DNA from: an uncultured Alphaproteobacteria bacterium
Lineage (GTDB): Bacteria > Pseudomonadota > Alphaproteobacteria > HIMB59 > GCA-002718135
NCBI GenBank assembly: GCA_902595805.1
Contig: CACJRM010000007.1
Location: forward strand, 1-48,419
DNA: 48,419 bases
Direction of reading: 5' to 3'
Each line of letters starts with the position of its first letter. Within the stretch, counting starts at the first letter, position 1. Made by a program: the position numbers and the translations under genes. Shown one piece after another: positions 16,248 to 24,886 of the stretch. The notes under the pieces are model-generated. The model worked only from the letters and a program-made list of their open reading frames with translations, made no database searches and was not told the origin of the DNA.

Positions 16248-17254
16248 TGGATAAGAGTCAAGAAACTTTATTTGTCAGACTTATTCCTTTTTTTGAAAGA
16301 TATGGAATCTTATTACTGATCCTAATAATGATTGCTGTCCTGCATTTGTTACAACCCGATGTTTTTTTATCATGGAGAAATGTAACAAATATTTTTAAAC
16401 AAGTTTCTTGGCAGTCTATGTTAGCACTTGGTGTCTTCATGGTAATAGTTACTGCAGGAATAGATTTATCAGTCGGCTCAATTATTATGTTATCATTAAT
16501 GGGACTTGCTATTGCTTCAAAAGCAGGAATGCCTTGGTACGTGGTTATGTTAGTTGCGCCAGCAATTGGATTTTTGTGCGGTATGTTTAATGGTATTGGC
16601 ATTACCTTACTTCGAATGCCTCATCCGTTTATTATGACGTTAGGAACGCTGTACATATTTAGAGGAATTGGAAACCTTATTTCTGGAGGAGTGCCAATAA
16701 CAGGTTTTGCTGAACAAATAAGAGTTATTGGAAATGGTAAAATTAAACTGGATGTTTTTTTTGGAGAAGGGGCGCGAGAGTATATTCCTACAAGTTTAAT
16801 TTTAATGATTGTTATATTCTTTATCTTTTGGGTTTTTTTAAATCACACACGAATAGGTAAATGGATTTATGCGATTGGTGGTAACCCTGGAGCAGCAAGA
16901 GCAGCAGGTATAAATGTGGATCGTATTTTAATCGTAGTTTACACCCTTTGTGGTTTCTTGGCTGGTATTGGAGGTTTAATTTTAGCTGGAAGAACGAATT
17001 CTGCTTACCCAAATGCTGGTTTACAATCTGAGCTAGATGCGATTGCAGCAGTCATTATAGGTGGTGCAAGCTTCTTTGGGGGCAGAGGAACGGTTTTAGG
17101 TGTGTTTGCTGGAGTCATGATTATGGGTATACTCCGAAATGGTCTAAATCTAATGAATGTTAGTGTTTTTTGGCAACAAGTTCTTATTGGCTCAATTATT
17201 ATTTTGGCCGTTTATATTGATGTTCTAAGAAGACAACTTGCAACCAGAACATAA
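16247..17254 (+). CDS. FrcC/RbsC-like sugar ABC transporter permease
   Basis: This 335-residue CUT2-type inner-membrane permease has the conserved GIDLSVGSI segment, AARAAGINV (the ATPase-contact EAA-like loop) and AVIIGGASFFGGRGTVLG near the C terminus. The frame opens eight codons earlier at 16223. The ATG at 16247 was chosen because it overlaps the ATPase stop as TAATG and follows a GGGGAAA purine run. About eight to ten membrane helices are expected. It works with the half-size ATPase upstream and the binding protein 90 bases downstream. Confidence 0.94.
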   Translation: MDKSQETLFVRLIPFFERYGILLLILIMIAVLHLLQPDVFLSWRNVTNIFKQVSWQSMLALGVFMVIVTAGIDLSVGSIIMLSLMGLAIASKAGMPWYVVMLVAPAIGFLCGMFNGIGITLLRMPHPFIMTLGTLYIFRGIGNLISGGVPITGFAEQIRVIGNGKIKLDVFFGEGAREYIPTSLILMIVIFFIFWVFLNHTRIGKWIYAIGGNPGAARAAGINVDRILIVVYTLCGFLAGIGGLILAGRTNSAYPNAGLQSELDAIAAVIIGGASFFGGRGTVLGVFAGVMIMGILRNGLNLMNVSVFWQQVLIGSIIILAVYIDVLRRQLATRT

Positions 17255-17343
17255 TATTAAAAAATAATCACTTTCTGACAAACAGTCACTTGATTAGATT
17301 TTCATTTTTGATTAATAATTAAAAAAAAATTTTAGGAGGAAAA

Positions 17344-18261
17344 ATGAAATTTTTTATTTCTATAATTACTACTTCTGTATTGTTTTTTTCAGGTAGTCTT
17401 TTAGCAGGCTCACATGCAAAAACAATAATGCTAAGTACTAAAGGACCAGGTGCTGGAAATCCATTTTGGGCTTCAGTTGAAGCTGGTGCTAAAGATGCTG
17501 CTGAAGAGTTTGGTGTAAACCTAATTATCCTTTCACCACCGCAAGAAAGTGATGTTATGGCTCAGGTAGCACAAATTGAAGACCAAATTGCAAAAGGTGT
17601 AGACGGTATTGCGATTGCACCAACTGACCCTAACGCAGTTGCACCAATTCTTGATGATGCAATGGCTTCAGGTGTTCCAGTTGTATACATTGATACTAAT
17701 GGAATTAATGAAGGTGTAACTTTCATTGGAACAAACAATATCAACGGTGCTGCTTTAGCTGCACAATACATTTGTGATAATGTTCCAAGTGGTTCTGATG
17801 TTGCAATTCTTCAAGGAATGATCACACAAACTACTGGTCAGCACAGAGCTGAAGGATCTAGCAAAGGTCTTAAAGCATGTGGTATGAACGTTGTTGCTGA
17901 ACTTCCAGCTAACTGGGATACTGCACAAGGTATGTCAGTAACTGAAGATATCATCACTGGTAACCCAAATCTAAAAGCAATCTTTGCTTCTAACGATAAT
18001 ATGGGTCTAGGTGCTATCCAAGCATTAAAAAATGCTGATATGCTAGATGATGTTGTCGTTGTTGGATTTGATGCTAACCCTGATGCTGCTGCAAGTGTAA
18101 TGGCTGGTGAAATGTCAGCAACTATTGCTCAATTCTCATACAACATGGGATATATGGGTGTAGAAAATGCACTTAAGTTAGCTAATGGTGAGAGCATTCC
18201 AGATAACATTGATACTGGAACTGTATTAGTTACTAAAGAAAACGCTTCAGACTTTATGTAA
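17344..18261 (+). CDS. RbsB/FrcB-like periplasmic sugar-binding protein
   Basis: This 305-residue periplasmic-binding-protein-like domain protein captures the sugar or cyclitol for the upstream ATPase and permease. A Sec signal peptide occupies about residues 1-25, with likely cleavage after SHA. The mature start has NPFWASVEAGAKDAA and the hinge segment GVDGIAIAPTDPNA typical of the ribose-binding family. A strong AGGAGGA site (17334-17340) sits four bases before the ATG, and a strong terminator follows, pointing to high independent expression. The ligand is not determinable from sequence; inositol or a deoxy or methylated sugar is suggested by the neighbours. Confidence 0.94.
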   Translation: MKFFISIITTSVLFFSGSLLAGSHAKTIMLSTKGPGAGNPFWASVEAGAKDAAEEFGVNLIILSPPQESDVMAQVAQIEDQIAKGVDGIAIAPTDPNAVAPILDDAMASGVPVVYIDTNGINEGVTFIGTNNINGAALAAQYICDNVPSGSDVAILQGMITQTTGQHRAEGSSKGLKACGMNVVAELPANWDTAQGMSVTEDIITGNPNLKAIFASNDNMGLGAIQALKNADMLDDVVVVGFDANPDAAASVMAGEMSATIAQFSYNMGYMGVENALKLANGESIPDNIDTGTVLVTKENASDFM

Positions 18262-18281
18262 GTCAAAGCTAAATTATTTTT

Positions 18282-18314
18282 AAAGGGCCGTAATTTTTTA
18301 CGGCCTTTTTTTTT
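18282..18314 (+). terminator. Rho-independent terminator after the first RbsB-like gene
   Basis: GGCCGTAA (18286-18293) pairs with TTACGGCC (18298-18305) around a TTTT loop. The stem can extend by A-T and G-T pairs and is followed by nine T residues. It ends the transporter transcript 20 bases after the binding-protein stop. Confidence 0.93.
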
Positions 18315-18353
18315 ACTATTCCATTTTTTACAATTGATTTATAGAAACAAGTT

Positions 18354-19505
18354 ATGAAAAATATTGGTCTAATTGGTTGTGGTAATATTGCAGAAACTTA
18401 TTTTCGGGCTCAAGAATATTTTAATAATATAAATTTTGTTGCTTGTGCTGATATCAATTTAGATGCTACTAAAAAAACGGCTGAACAATATAATATTATT
18501 CCTCTTTCAGTTGATGAGATACTCAATGATAAGAATGTAGATATTATTCTTAATCTTACAATTCCCCAAGCTCATTATGAAATATCTAAGAGAGCTCTTG
18601 AGTCTAATAAACATGTCTATTGTGAAAAACCAATGAGTGTTAAGTTTGATGATGCAAAAGCATTATTAAATTTAGCAAAAAAAAATAGCCTGTATATTGG
18701 TAATGCCCCTGATACTTTTTTAGGCGGAGGAGGGCAACTCACACGAAATTTAATTGATAATAATGATATTGGACAAGTTCTAACTGGTAATTTTATTTTT
18801 GCTTTTCCTGGTGTTCAAGAGTTTCATCCAAGTCCTGAGTCTTGGTTTCAAGAAGGGGGAGGGCCTGTAATAGACATGGGTCCATATTTTTTTACCACAC
18901 TTGTTAATCTTCTTGGCCCTGTTAAAAACATAAGAGGTAGAGGAGCAAAATTTTTTGATAAAAGAGAATACAAAGCTGGTCCAAAAAAAGGAGAAACTTT
19001 TAATGTTGAAATCCCAACTTCGTACATGTTTAATATTGAGTTTCAAAGTAAAGCAATTGTTCAGGGTTTCATTTCATTTGATGTCTTAAATCATAAACGT
19101 AATCATATGGAGCTTTATGGTACTAAGGGTTCAATAGTAGTGCCTGATCCAAATATGTTTGGTGGTCCGGTATCTATATCAGGAGAGTTTGGATCTGAAT
19201 GGAAAGATATAAGTGTGGAAGATAAACCTCTTGGAAAAACAAATATCGTTAATCATAGCGGAAGAAGTAACGAAGCTCCAAAACAAGCAAACTACAGGGG
19301 TGCTGGACTTGCTGAAATGATTGATGCCATTGAAAATAATAGAATGCATAGATGTAATGGAGAACTCGCTCTTCACGTTTTAGATGTAATCGAATGTGCT
19401 ATGATTTCATCAATTTATAAAGTTGAAGTAGAACTTCGTTCCTCATGTGTGAAGCCTGAACCCATGCATGACGATTTCGTAAGGCAAATCCTTAAAAAAC
19501 TATGA
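18354..19505 (+). CDS. Gfo/Idh/MocA-family NAD(P)-dependent oxidoreductase
   Basis: This 383-residue cytoplasmic dehydrogenase has an N-terminal Rossmann domain (GCGNIA 8-13, acidic Asp33 after strand 2 favouring NAD) and a C-terminal sugar domain. The EKP motif carrying the catalytic Lys is at 91-93. In inositol dehydrogenases the active site ends in D-x-x-x-H; here the stretch is IDMGPYF, so Tyr replaces His, as in glucose-fructose oxidoreductase-like members. It lies between the two CUT2 transporters, behind a terminator, so it has its own promoter or depends on readthrough. It is clearly paralogous to the gene at 35895 (both share DPNMFGG and NYRG-G segments). Confidence 0.9.
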   Translation: MKNIGLIGCGNIAETYFRAQEYFNNINFVACADINLDATKKTAEQYNIIPLSVDEILNDKNVDIILNLTIPQAHYEISKRALESNKHVYCEKPMSVKFDDAKALLNLAKKNSLYIGNAPDTFLGGGGQLTRNLIDNNDIGQVLTGNFIFAFPGVQEFHPSPESWFQEGGGPVIDMGPYFFTTLVNLLGPVKNIRGRGAKFFDKREYKAGPKKGETFNVEIPTSYMFNIEFQSKAIVQGFISFDVLNHKRNHMELYGTKGSIVVPDPNMFGGPVSISGEFGSEWKDISVEDKPLGKTNIVNHSGRSNEAPKQANYRGAGLAEMIDAIENNRMHRCNGELALHVLDVIECAMISSIYKVEVELRSSCVKPEPMHDDFVRQILKKL

Positions 19506-19616
19506 ATTTAATTCAACCACTTATTACTGCGATAATTTTACTATCTTATTCCCAACATTTCTCCTTGTTTTAGATACCTATTCTTGCTAGGAAATTATTA
19601 TTTATAGGAGGAATGC

Positions 19617-20582
19617 ATGAAAAAATTTGCTTCAATTATTCTTGCCTCAGTAGCTCTTTTTGCTACTTCAGCAAAGGCAGAATATAAATTTAACTTCGTT
19701 ATGCACAGTGATACGAACAATGCTTTCTGGGCAGCTGTTCACAAAGGTTTTAAAGACGCTTGTGCACAAGTTGGCGCTGATTGCCAAATGTTAACTCTAT
19801 CTGGTGATGGAGATCAACAAGAGCAATTACAAAACTTAGAATCATCAATTGCTCAAGGTGTTGACGGTATCGTAACAACAATTACTAACCCAACTATCTT
19901 TGATGCTGCTGTTGATGAAGCTCTAGCTGCTGGTATTCCAGTAATTACAGCAAACACTGACGATCCAGAAGGTGCAGCAGGTAGTAATAGACTTGCTTAT
20001 GTTGGACAAGATTTAGAAGCAGCAGGTTATGAACTTGCAGCAACTTTATCAAAACAATTCCCTGATGGTCCAGTACACGTATTAATTGGTGTCGCTGATA
20101 TGAACCAATCTTGGGCTTACACAAGAGCTAATGGTATTGCTAGATTCATGGATGATTTCAAAGCTGCTAACCCAGACAGAGAAATTACATATGAAAAAAT
20201 TGAATCTGGTATGGACCTTTCAACTGTTGGAAACAGAGTTGCTTCATACGTACAAACTAACCCAAACACTACTGCTTACTTTGATGTAGGATTTTGGGAA
20301 GCAGGTGCTGCACAAGGTATAAGAAACCTTGGTTATGAGCCTGGTCAAATGTTGCTTGCAGGATTTGACTTAGTTGACGTTGTATTTGAAGAAATGGAAA
20401 AAGGTTATGTTCAACTTACAGTTGACCAACAACCATACTATCAAGGATACATGTCTGTACACCAGCTATATTTAATGAATAAATATGGTTTAAGTGCATT
20501 AGATATTAACACTGGTAAAGCTATGATTGGACCGGATGATGTTGCAAAAATCCGTTCATTCAAAGGTATGTCAGTTAGATAA
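19617..20582 (+). CDS. RbsB-like periplasmic sugar-binding protein (second CUT2 system)
   Basis: This 321-residue binding protein has a Sec signal peptide ending at about residue 21 (AKA, then EYKFN). The family patterns NAFWAAVHKGFKDA and GVDGIVTTITNPT are present, as is a late AGFDLVD segment that normally contacts ligand. An AGGAGGA site (19606-19612) precedes the start, and a perfect hairpin terminator separates it from its permease. It is only distantly related to the binding protein at 17344, so the two systems probably take different sugars. Which sugar is not evident; simple-sugar or xylose/inositol-like ligands are typical. Confidence 0.93.
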   Translation: MKKFASIILASVALFATSAKAEYKFNFVMHSDTNNAFWAAVHKGFKDACAQVGADCQMLTLSGDGDQQEQLQNLESSIAQGVDGIVTTITNPTIFDAAVDEALAAGIPVITANTDDPEGAAGSNRLAYVGQDLEAAGYELAATLSKQFPDGPVHVLIGVADMNQSWAYTRANGIARFMDDFKAANPDREITYEKIESGMDLSTVGNRVASYVQTNPNTTAYFDVGFWEAGAAQGIRNLGYEPGQMLLAGFDLVDVVFEEMEKGYVQLTVDQQPYYQGYMSVHQLYLMNKYGLSALDINTGKAMIGPDDVAKIRSFKGMSVR

Positions 20583-20597
20583 TCTAACTTTAATTTT

Positions 20598-20627
20598 AGC
20601 CGGATAGTTCCTATCCGGCTTCTTTTT
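20598..20627 (+). terminator. Intra-operon terminator between binding protein and permease
   Basis: AGCCGGATAG (20598-20607) and CTATCCGGCT (20611-20620) form a perfect 10-bp stem with a TTC loop, followed by TCTTTTT. It lies between the binding-protein stop and the permease start (20636), so it probably reduces permease and ATPase expression relative to the binding protein by partial termination. Confidence 0.93.
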
Positions 20628-20635
20628 AAAAAAAT

Positions 20636-21667
20636 ATGAACACTAATAATTTAAAATCAATTTTAATGCGTCCTGAGATAAGCACCTTCATTATGTTTGT
20701 TGTGATTATGACAGGGTTTTTTATTGCTAATGAGAACTTTTTAAGTGCCCGAAATATTCGAATTGTTATGGGTATTACGCCTGAATATATTATTGTAGCT
20801 ATTGGTATTGCAATACTGATGATATCAGGTGAGTTTGATCTATCTGTAGGGTCAGTATTTGCACTTGTTCCAATGACTATGGTTCAGCTTGTTCACCAAG
20901 GTATACCTCCATGGGTTGCAATTGCATTAGGTTTATCAATTGGTATTGCAGTTGGTTTTGTTAATGGTTTCATAACTTTAAGGTTTGGTATCCCTTCATT
21001 TATTGCAACACTAGGAATGCTTTATATTGCTAGAAGTTTAACAACAGTTGCAACAGGTGGCTTTCCACCTCCTTTCCCACATGAATTACCAAACGAACTA
21101 TTTGTTTTTCAATTTGAAGTTTTTAGAGCTTCATTATTTTGGATGTTAGGAGTAGCGTTTATCACTGGAATTATGTTGCATAGAAGTAATTTAGGGAACT
21201 GGATTTATTCAACTGGTGGTGATACAGCAGCTGCATCATCGATGGGTATTAAGACCAATAATGTTAAAATGTTTTGTTTCATTCTTTGTGGTTTTTTAGC
21301 TGGATTTGCAGGAATGATCCAAACATTTAGAATTGAAGCCCCACTACCCTCGCAAGGTTATTTACTTGAACTAGAGTCAATAGCTGCTGCAGTTATTGGA
21401 GGAGTAAGCTTATTCGGAGGAGTAGGAACTATTTTTGGTGCAGCAATTGGAGCAATCTTAATTCGCTTTCTAGAAAGTGGAATTATCATGGCAAGAATAG
21501 ACGCTGAATGGTTTAGAGCAGGATTAGGATCATTGATTATTATTTCTGTAGTTTTCAATACTTGGGTTGTTAGAAGAGGTGAAAACATGGTTCATAAAAA
21601 TCAAGCAGAAGAAAATCAAAATAGTTCTCAAAATAATGAAAGTGTAACGGAGAGTAAAGATGAGTAA
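20636..21667 (+). CDS. CUT2-type sugar ABC transporter permease
   Basis: This 343-residue inner-membrane permease has the RbsC-family signatures GEFDLSVGSVFA, ASSMGIKTNNVK (ATPase-contact loop) and AAVIGGVSLFGGVGTIFGA. About ten helices are expected, followed by a hydrophilic tail of about 30 residues rich in Asn, Glu and Ser that looks disordered. It starts nine bases after a terminator's T run and overlaps the ATPase gene by eight bases. It forms the second FrcBCA-like system with the genes at 19617 and 21660, in the order binding protein, permease, ATPase. Confidence 0.94.
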   Translation: MNTNNLKSILMRPEISTFIMFVVIMTGFFIANENFLSARNIRIVMGITPEYIIVAIGIAILMISGEFDLSVGSVFALVPMTMVQLVHQGIPPWVAIALGLSIGIAVGFVNGFITLRFGIPSFIATLGMLYIARSLTTVATGGFPPPFPHELPNELFVFQFEVFRASLFWMLGVAFITGIMLHRSNLGNWIYSTGGDTAAASSMGIKTNNVKMFCFILCGFLAGFAGMIQTFRIEAPLPSQGYLLELESIAAAVIGGVSLFGGVGTIFGAAIGAILIRFLESGIIMARIDAEWFRAGLGSLIIISVVFNTWVVRRGENMVHKNQAEENQNSSQNNESVTESKDE

Positions 21668-22403
21668 TGAAAACATAATTGAGTGTAAAGATCTTAACAA
21701 ATACTACTCTGGTGTTCACGCTCTTAAAAATCTCAGTCTTAAAATTAAAAAAGATTCAGTTGTTGGTCTGATTGGAGACAATGGAGCTGGTAAATCAACA
21801 TTGATAAAAATTTTATCAGGAGCTCATTCACCTGACTCTGGACAAATATACTTTGAAGGTAATGAAGTAAAATTTAAATCTACTAAAGAAGCTATGAATC
21901 TTGGTATTGAAACTATTTACCAATACTCAGCTCTTATTCCTCAAATGTCTATTGCTAGAAATATTTTTATTGGAAGAGAACAAACCACTTTCTCTCTTGG
22001 TTCCATAGGATTAATGAAAACTAAATCTATGGATAAAGCTGCTATGGATGCTTTAAATGATGTTGAACTTCATTTGAGATCTCCAGATACACCAGTAAAT
22101 CAACTATCTGGTGGAGAAAGACAGGGTGTCGTTATTGCAAGAGCTATGTATTTTAAATCAAAAGTTTTAATACTTGATGAACCAACTAACCACTTATCTG
22201 TTAAAGAAACCAACAAAGTTTTACGATTTGTTGAGGGTTTGAAAAAACAAGGTGTGACTTCAATTTTTATTACACATAATTTAAGTCACGTATATCCTAT
22301 AGCTGATCATCTTTGTGTTATGGCAAGAGGTGAGAAAATTGCTGATTTAGCAAAAGAAGATACAAATATTGATGAATTGACTGATTTATTGGTAAATGGG
22401 TAA
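21660..22403 (+). CDS. FrcA-like half-size sugar ABC transporter ATPase
   Basis: This 247-residue ATPase has one nucleotide-binding domain: Walker A GDNGAGKST (39-47), Q-loop TIYQYSA, signature LSGGE (149-153), Walker B ILDEPT (171-176) and His206. The signature has Glu in place of the usual final Gln, a tolerated change in this family. It overlaps the permease gene by eight bases, so the two are translationally coupled. It resembles the ATPase at 15501 in length and motifs, consistent with duplication of an FrcA-type system. The next gene, a dioxygenase, follows after 29 bases with its own GGGGGAAT ribosome-binding region. Confidence 0.95.
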   Translation: MSNENIIECKDLNKYYSGVHALKNLSLKIKKDSVVGLIGDNGAGKSTLIKILSGAHSPDSGQIYFEGNEVKFKSTKEAMNLGIETIYQYSALIPQMSIARNIFIGREQTTFSLGSIGLMKTKSMDKAAMDALNDVELHLRSPDTPVNQLSGGERQGVVIARAMYFKSKVLILDEPTNHLSVKETNKVLRFVEGLKKQGVTSIFITHNLSHVYPIADHLCVMARGEKIADLAKEDTNIDELTDLLVNG

Positions 22404-22432
22404 ATATATTTAATTTCTTTGTGGGGGAATAA

Positions 22433-23368
22433 ATGATTAGTAAAGAACAAATCGAACAATATAATGAAGAAGGATACACGATTGTAGAAGATGTATTTGA
22501 TAAAAATGAATTAAATCCAATTCTGAATGAATTTGATGAAATTGTTAATGACTTCGCAGAAAAGGCTTTTCAAGCTGGTAAAATTCAAAACAAGCATGAC
22601 GACAAAGATGTATTCAAAAGATTAGCTGCATTGGAAAAAGATTTTAAAGGCTCTTCAGTATTAATTCATCACAGAGGTGAGTTAAAGCCTGCACTCGCTA
22701 ACCTTTGGGGATCAAAAAAACTTTTAGATATGGTTGAAAACTGGGTTGGTAAGGATATTTCTGGCCATCCTGTTTGGAACATTAGATCAAAAACTCCACA
22801 AACTGAAAGAATGACCGTTCCGTGGCATCAAGATTCAGCATATTTAAAAGAAGGGGCAGAAAAAACTACTCAACCTGCTGCATGGATACCCTTTCTAGAC
22901 GTAAACAAAAATAATGGTTGTATGCAAGTTGTTCCTGGTGGACACAGACCTGAGAGAGTATTGAATCACAAGCTTGAAAAAAAAGATGGATCAGTAAAAG
23001 ATTCTTGGTATTTGTTTATTGAAGAAAAAGATATTCCAGATGAAAAAGTAGTTACATGTGAAATGAAAGTTGGTTCTGTTTTATTTCTTCATCAGTTAGT
23101 ACCTCATCGATCTCTTGAAAATTTATCTGATGATGTAAGATGGAGTGTTGATTTAAGATTTCAAAATCCAAAAGATGAAGCTGGTTTTCATACTGGTCTT
23201 GTTGATCCAATTATTATGAGAAAATCAGAAGACCCTAGTTACACCGCCGATTGGGATTCATGGTTTAAAGGTTATGAAGAAGAGCATACTAAATTTAGAG
23301 GAACTTCAAAAAAGGATCAATTTGACTCTTCTGTTGATGGATCTTGGCTTGATCGTTGGGATAATTAG
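22433..23368 (+). CDS. Phytanoyl-CoA dioxygenase (PhyH) family 2-oxoglutarate/Fe(II) oxygenase
   Basis: This 311-residue cytoplasmic oxygenase has the iron-binding facial triad His132-x-Asp134 (PWHQDSAY) and His225 (VPHRSLEN), and an Arg (236 or 242) for 2-oxoglutarate. PVWNIRSK precedes the triad and VPGGHRPE follows it, both typical of PhyH proteins. Bacterial members hydroxylate or demethylate many small molecules, so the name says little about substrate. It follows the second CUT2 transporter on the same strand and precedes a membrane di-iron oxygenase by 14 bases, which suggests oxidative processing of the imported compound, for example O-demethylation. That is inference. Confidence 0.9.
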   Translation: MISKEQIEQYNEEGYTIVEDVFDKNELNPILNEFDEIVNDFAEKAFQAGKIQNKHDDKDVFKRLAALEKDFKGSSVLIHHRGELKPALANLWGSKKLLDMVENWVGKDISGHPVWNIRSKTPQTERMTVPWHQDSAYLKEGAEKTTQPAAWIPFLDVNKNNGCMQVVPGGHRPERVLNHKLEKKDGSVKDSWYLFIEEKDIPDEKVVTCEMKVGSVLFLHQLVPHRSLENLSDDVRWSVDLRFQNPKDEAGFHTGLVDPIIMRKSEDPSYTADWDSWFKGYEEEHTKFRGTSKKDQFDSSVDGSWLDRWDN

Positions 23369-23382
23369 ACTAAATATTTATA

Positions 23383-24366
23383 ATGCACGTTAATTTAGAT
23401 GACTGGTACAAACCTGAAGTTGATAAAAAGGTACTAAAAAATCTATCAAAGAGAAAAAATCTTCCAGGATTAATACATTTCTTTTTTTATTTTTTATCTT
23501 TATTTGCATCAGGTTATCTTGCATACCTAACTTTAGGAACTTGGTGGACATATCTATTCTTTTTTATTTATGGTACAATTTATGCGTTCAGTGTAGCGAA
23601 CTGGCATGAAACTGTTCATCGAACTGCATTCAAGACTCGTTGGATAAATGAATTTTTTTATCATATCAGTTCTTTCATGTGTGACTTTGAAGGTTTTAGA
23701 TGGCGTTGGAGCCATACTTTTCATCACTCAAAAACATTACAAACAGAAGATGATTATGATCACGAAATACAAGTATCAAGACCGATAGAATTATTTGCAT
23801 TCTTTTTGAATTTTATACCTCTTACAGATTTATTATACCCACATAAATTAATTAAGTTTGAAGTTCTAAAACATGCTTTTGGAAAATTTACTCCAGTTAT
23901 TGATATAACCGCACCTAGAGAAGAAAAGAAAAAAATTCTTTGGAACTCACGATTATATGTCTTTATTTGGTTATCAGTAATTGCATATTCTTTTTACATA
24001 GGTTCTTTTTTACCGATAATTTATATTATTTTACCAACTTATATTGGGAAGCCAATTTGGTTTGCCGTAAATGTGACTCAACACCTAGCTGCTAAAGTTG
24101 ACACAAAAGATCACCGCTTAAGCACTTACTCTGTGAGAATAAATCCAATATTAAGTTTTTTATATTGGCACATGGAATATCATTTAGAACATCATATGTT
24201 TCCTATGGTGCCTTCATACAATTTAAAAAAATTACGAAAAGAAATTGATAATGAACTACCGAAACCATTTAGTAGTCTTTTTGATTTTTATAAAAAAGTT
24301 TTGCCAGCTGTCATAGCTTTGGCTACTGATCAAAATAAATATTATAAAGTGAAGTTAAATAATTAA
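23383..24366 (+). CDS. Membrane fatty-acid-desaturase-like di-iron oxygenase (possible MocD-like hydroxylase)
   Basis: This 327-residue integral membrane protein has the three histidine boxes of the desaturase/hydroxylase superfamily: HETVH (75-79), HTFHH (111-115) and HLEHH (267-271), plus an additional TQH at 232-234. Hydrophobic helices lie near 30-70 and 190-225. Such enzymes need an electron donor such as ferredoxin or rubredoxin. Rhizobial MocD belongs to this broad group and is paired with MocE; here a MocE-like protein is encoded 12 kb upstream. It could equally be a lipid desaturase. It ends one base before the convergent glyoxalase gene. Confidence 0.83.
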   Translation: MHVNLDDWYKPEVDKKVLKNLSKRKNLPGLIHFFFYFLSLFASGYLAYLTLGTWWTYLFFFIYGTIYAFSVANWHETVHRTAFKTRWINEFFYHISSFMCDFEGFRWRWSHTFHHSKTLQTEDDYDHEIQVSRPIELFAFFLNFIPLTDLLYPHKLIKFEVLKHAFGKFTPVIDITAPREEKKKILWNSRLYVFIWLSVIAYSFYIGSFLPIIYIILPTYIGKPIWFAVNVTQHLAAKVDTKDHRLSTYSVRINPILSFLYWHMEYHLEHHMFPMVPSYNLKKLRKEIDNELPKPFSSLFDFYKKVLPAVIALATDQNKYYKVKLNN

Positions 24367-24367
24367 T

Positions 24368-24793
24368 TTACCAAGAACCAGAATTTTCCATAGACTTCCA
24401 TGGTTCTTGTTCAGGTAAAGATTCCCCTTCTTGTAAGATCTCAATGGAAATTCCATCGGGAGAGCGAACAAAAGCCATATGTCCATCACGTGGTGGTCTA
24501 TTAATTGTGACGCCGTTGTTCATTAATTTTTCACATACTTCATAAATATTGTTAACACTGTAAGCTAGATGACCAAAGTTTCTTCCCCCAGTATATTTTT
24601 CAGGATCCCAATTATAGGTTAATTCAAGAAGACCTGTTCTTTCATCGCTATTTTCAGCAGCTAAAAATATTAGGGTAAAACGACCTTTTTCATTGTCAAC
24701 ACGTCGCACCTCTTTTAATCCAAGTTTGTTACAGTAAAAATCTAGCGAAGTATCAATGTTCTCAACCCTCACCATTGTGTGTAAATATTTCAT
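24368..24793 (-). CDS. gloA: Lactoylglutathione lyase (glyoxalase I)
   Basis: This 141-residue enzyme isomerises the methylglyoxal-glutathione hemithioacetal to lactoylglutathione. The four metal ligands His5, Glu57, His75 and Glu118 are all present, and the opening MKYLHTMVRV is the classical GloA start. The frame extends four codons further through a TTG at 24803-24805, but the ATG at 24793 fits the family better. It is single-copy here and oriented against its neighbours. Detoxifying methylglyoxal generated by sugar and deoxysugar breakdown would make sense. Confidence 0.9.
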   Translation of the reverse strand: MKYLHTMVRVENIDTSLDFYCNKLGLKEVRRVDNEKGRFTLIFLAAENSDERTGLLELTYNWDPEKYTGGRNFGHLAYSVNNIYEVCEKLMNNGVTINRPPRDGHMAFVRSPDGISIEILQEGESLPEQEPWKSMENSGSW

Positions 24794-24886
24794 AAAAACT
24801 AACAAATATTAACATAATTTTAAATTTATTTTCAATTGTTATTTTGCTTATTTCACGTAAAATAAAATTCAAATAGGGAGGAATTA

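Noticed and set aside
24794-24805. TTG-initiated extension of glyoxalase I
   Set aside because: The family starts with the M-x-x-LHT segment, which fits ATG at 24793.
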